Assembly (NCBI GenBank): GCA_009700155.1
Contig: WLMP01000071.1
Location: 1-5,062, forward strand
DNA: 5,062 nucleotides
Reading direction: 5' to 3'
Source: Actinomycetota bacterium
GTDB lineage: Bacteria > Actinomycetota > Actinomycetes > Nanopelagicales > Nanopelagicaceae
This document shows positions 5,019-5,062 of this stretch, one piece after another. Positions within the stretch are counted from its first letter, which is position 1; each line of letters begins with the position of its first letter. The translations under genes were made by a program, and so were the position numbers. The notes below the pieces were generated by a model. It was not told where the DNA came from and did not search any database. It saw only the letters and a list, made by a program, of their open reading frames with translations.

Positions 5019-5062
5019 CCACTTGCTTTCCTGGGAGATTACCCCTACCTTCGCCCTCTATC

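Larger units (their letters stand above)
4856..5062. other. Non-coding spacer between rpmH and the expected dnaA
   Basis: These 207 bases hold no credible gene on either strand. Seen here: the rpmH leader and promoter, a G-rich plus-strand stretch (about 4891-4939), a near-exact tandem 9-mer (GGTATGGGT/GGTAAGGGT at 4901-4918), a 6-bp inverted repeat (TGGCTA 4971-4976 with TAGCCA 4989-4994), a 9-bp inverted repeat (4916-4924 with 5041-5049), and one perfect DnaA box. In Actinobacteria this position is the upstream region of dnaA; oriC proper is usually between dnaA and dnaN, so a single box here suits dnaA regulation better than a full origin. No convincing rightward promoter was found. Confidence 0.7.

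Overview
This window looks like the chromosomal origin-proximal segment of a low-GC actinobacterium. The gene order, read leftward on the minus strand, is rpmH-rnpA-yidD-yidC-jag(khpB)-rsmG-parA-parB, which is the conserved block that sits beside dnaA and oriC in Actinobacteria. YidC (long cytoplasmic N-terminal half, Lys-rich tail, no large periplasmic domain), Jag without a Jag-N domain, and RnpA ending its signature with an R-K-L-R-H string all read as actinobacterial. The modest GC (hand-counted lines mostly 25-60%) fits a streamlined freshwater group such as the acI lineage (Nanopelagicales: Planktophila/Nanopelagicus). That assignment is inference from gene order, protein style and base composition, not from a search.

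Layout. Positions 1-249 (+) hold the C-terminal end of a class I/II (MocR/2-aminoadipate-type) PLP aminotransferase that runs off the left edge. It converges on parB, and the two stop codons share one CTAG. From 246 to 4855 everything is on the minus strand and tightly packed: parB, parA, rsmG, jag, a 61-bp gap, yidC, yidD, rnpA and rpmH. Junctions are 1- or 4-bp overlaps or short gaps, so this is probably one or two transcription units. rpmH (44 aa) is complete. Positions 4856-5062 are non-coding; they carry a strong rpmH Shine-Dalgarno, a plausible rpmH promoter, a G-rich stretch and a perfect DnaA box. dnaA itself is expected just beyond the right edge.

How the genes work together. rpmH and rnpA supply ribosomal protein L34 and the RNase P protein. 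yidD and yidC assist membrane protein insertion. Jag/KhpB binds RNA, and rsmG methylates 16S rRNA. ParA and ParB, with two parS-like palindromes inside the operon (2013-2028 in the parA start region and 2641-2656 at the jag/rsmG junction), segregate the newly replicated origin. With the origin to the right, the minus-strand genes are transcribed in the direction of fork movement.

This is a housekeeping locus and I see no new defence, mobile or biosynthetic system. The points worth a second look are structural: parS sites embedded in start codons and coding sequence, a switch in codon usage and GC inside parA, a start codon in a hairpin loop, a slippery A-tract at the end of yidC, and unusual G-rich/inverted repeats in the rpmH-dnaA spacer.
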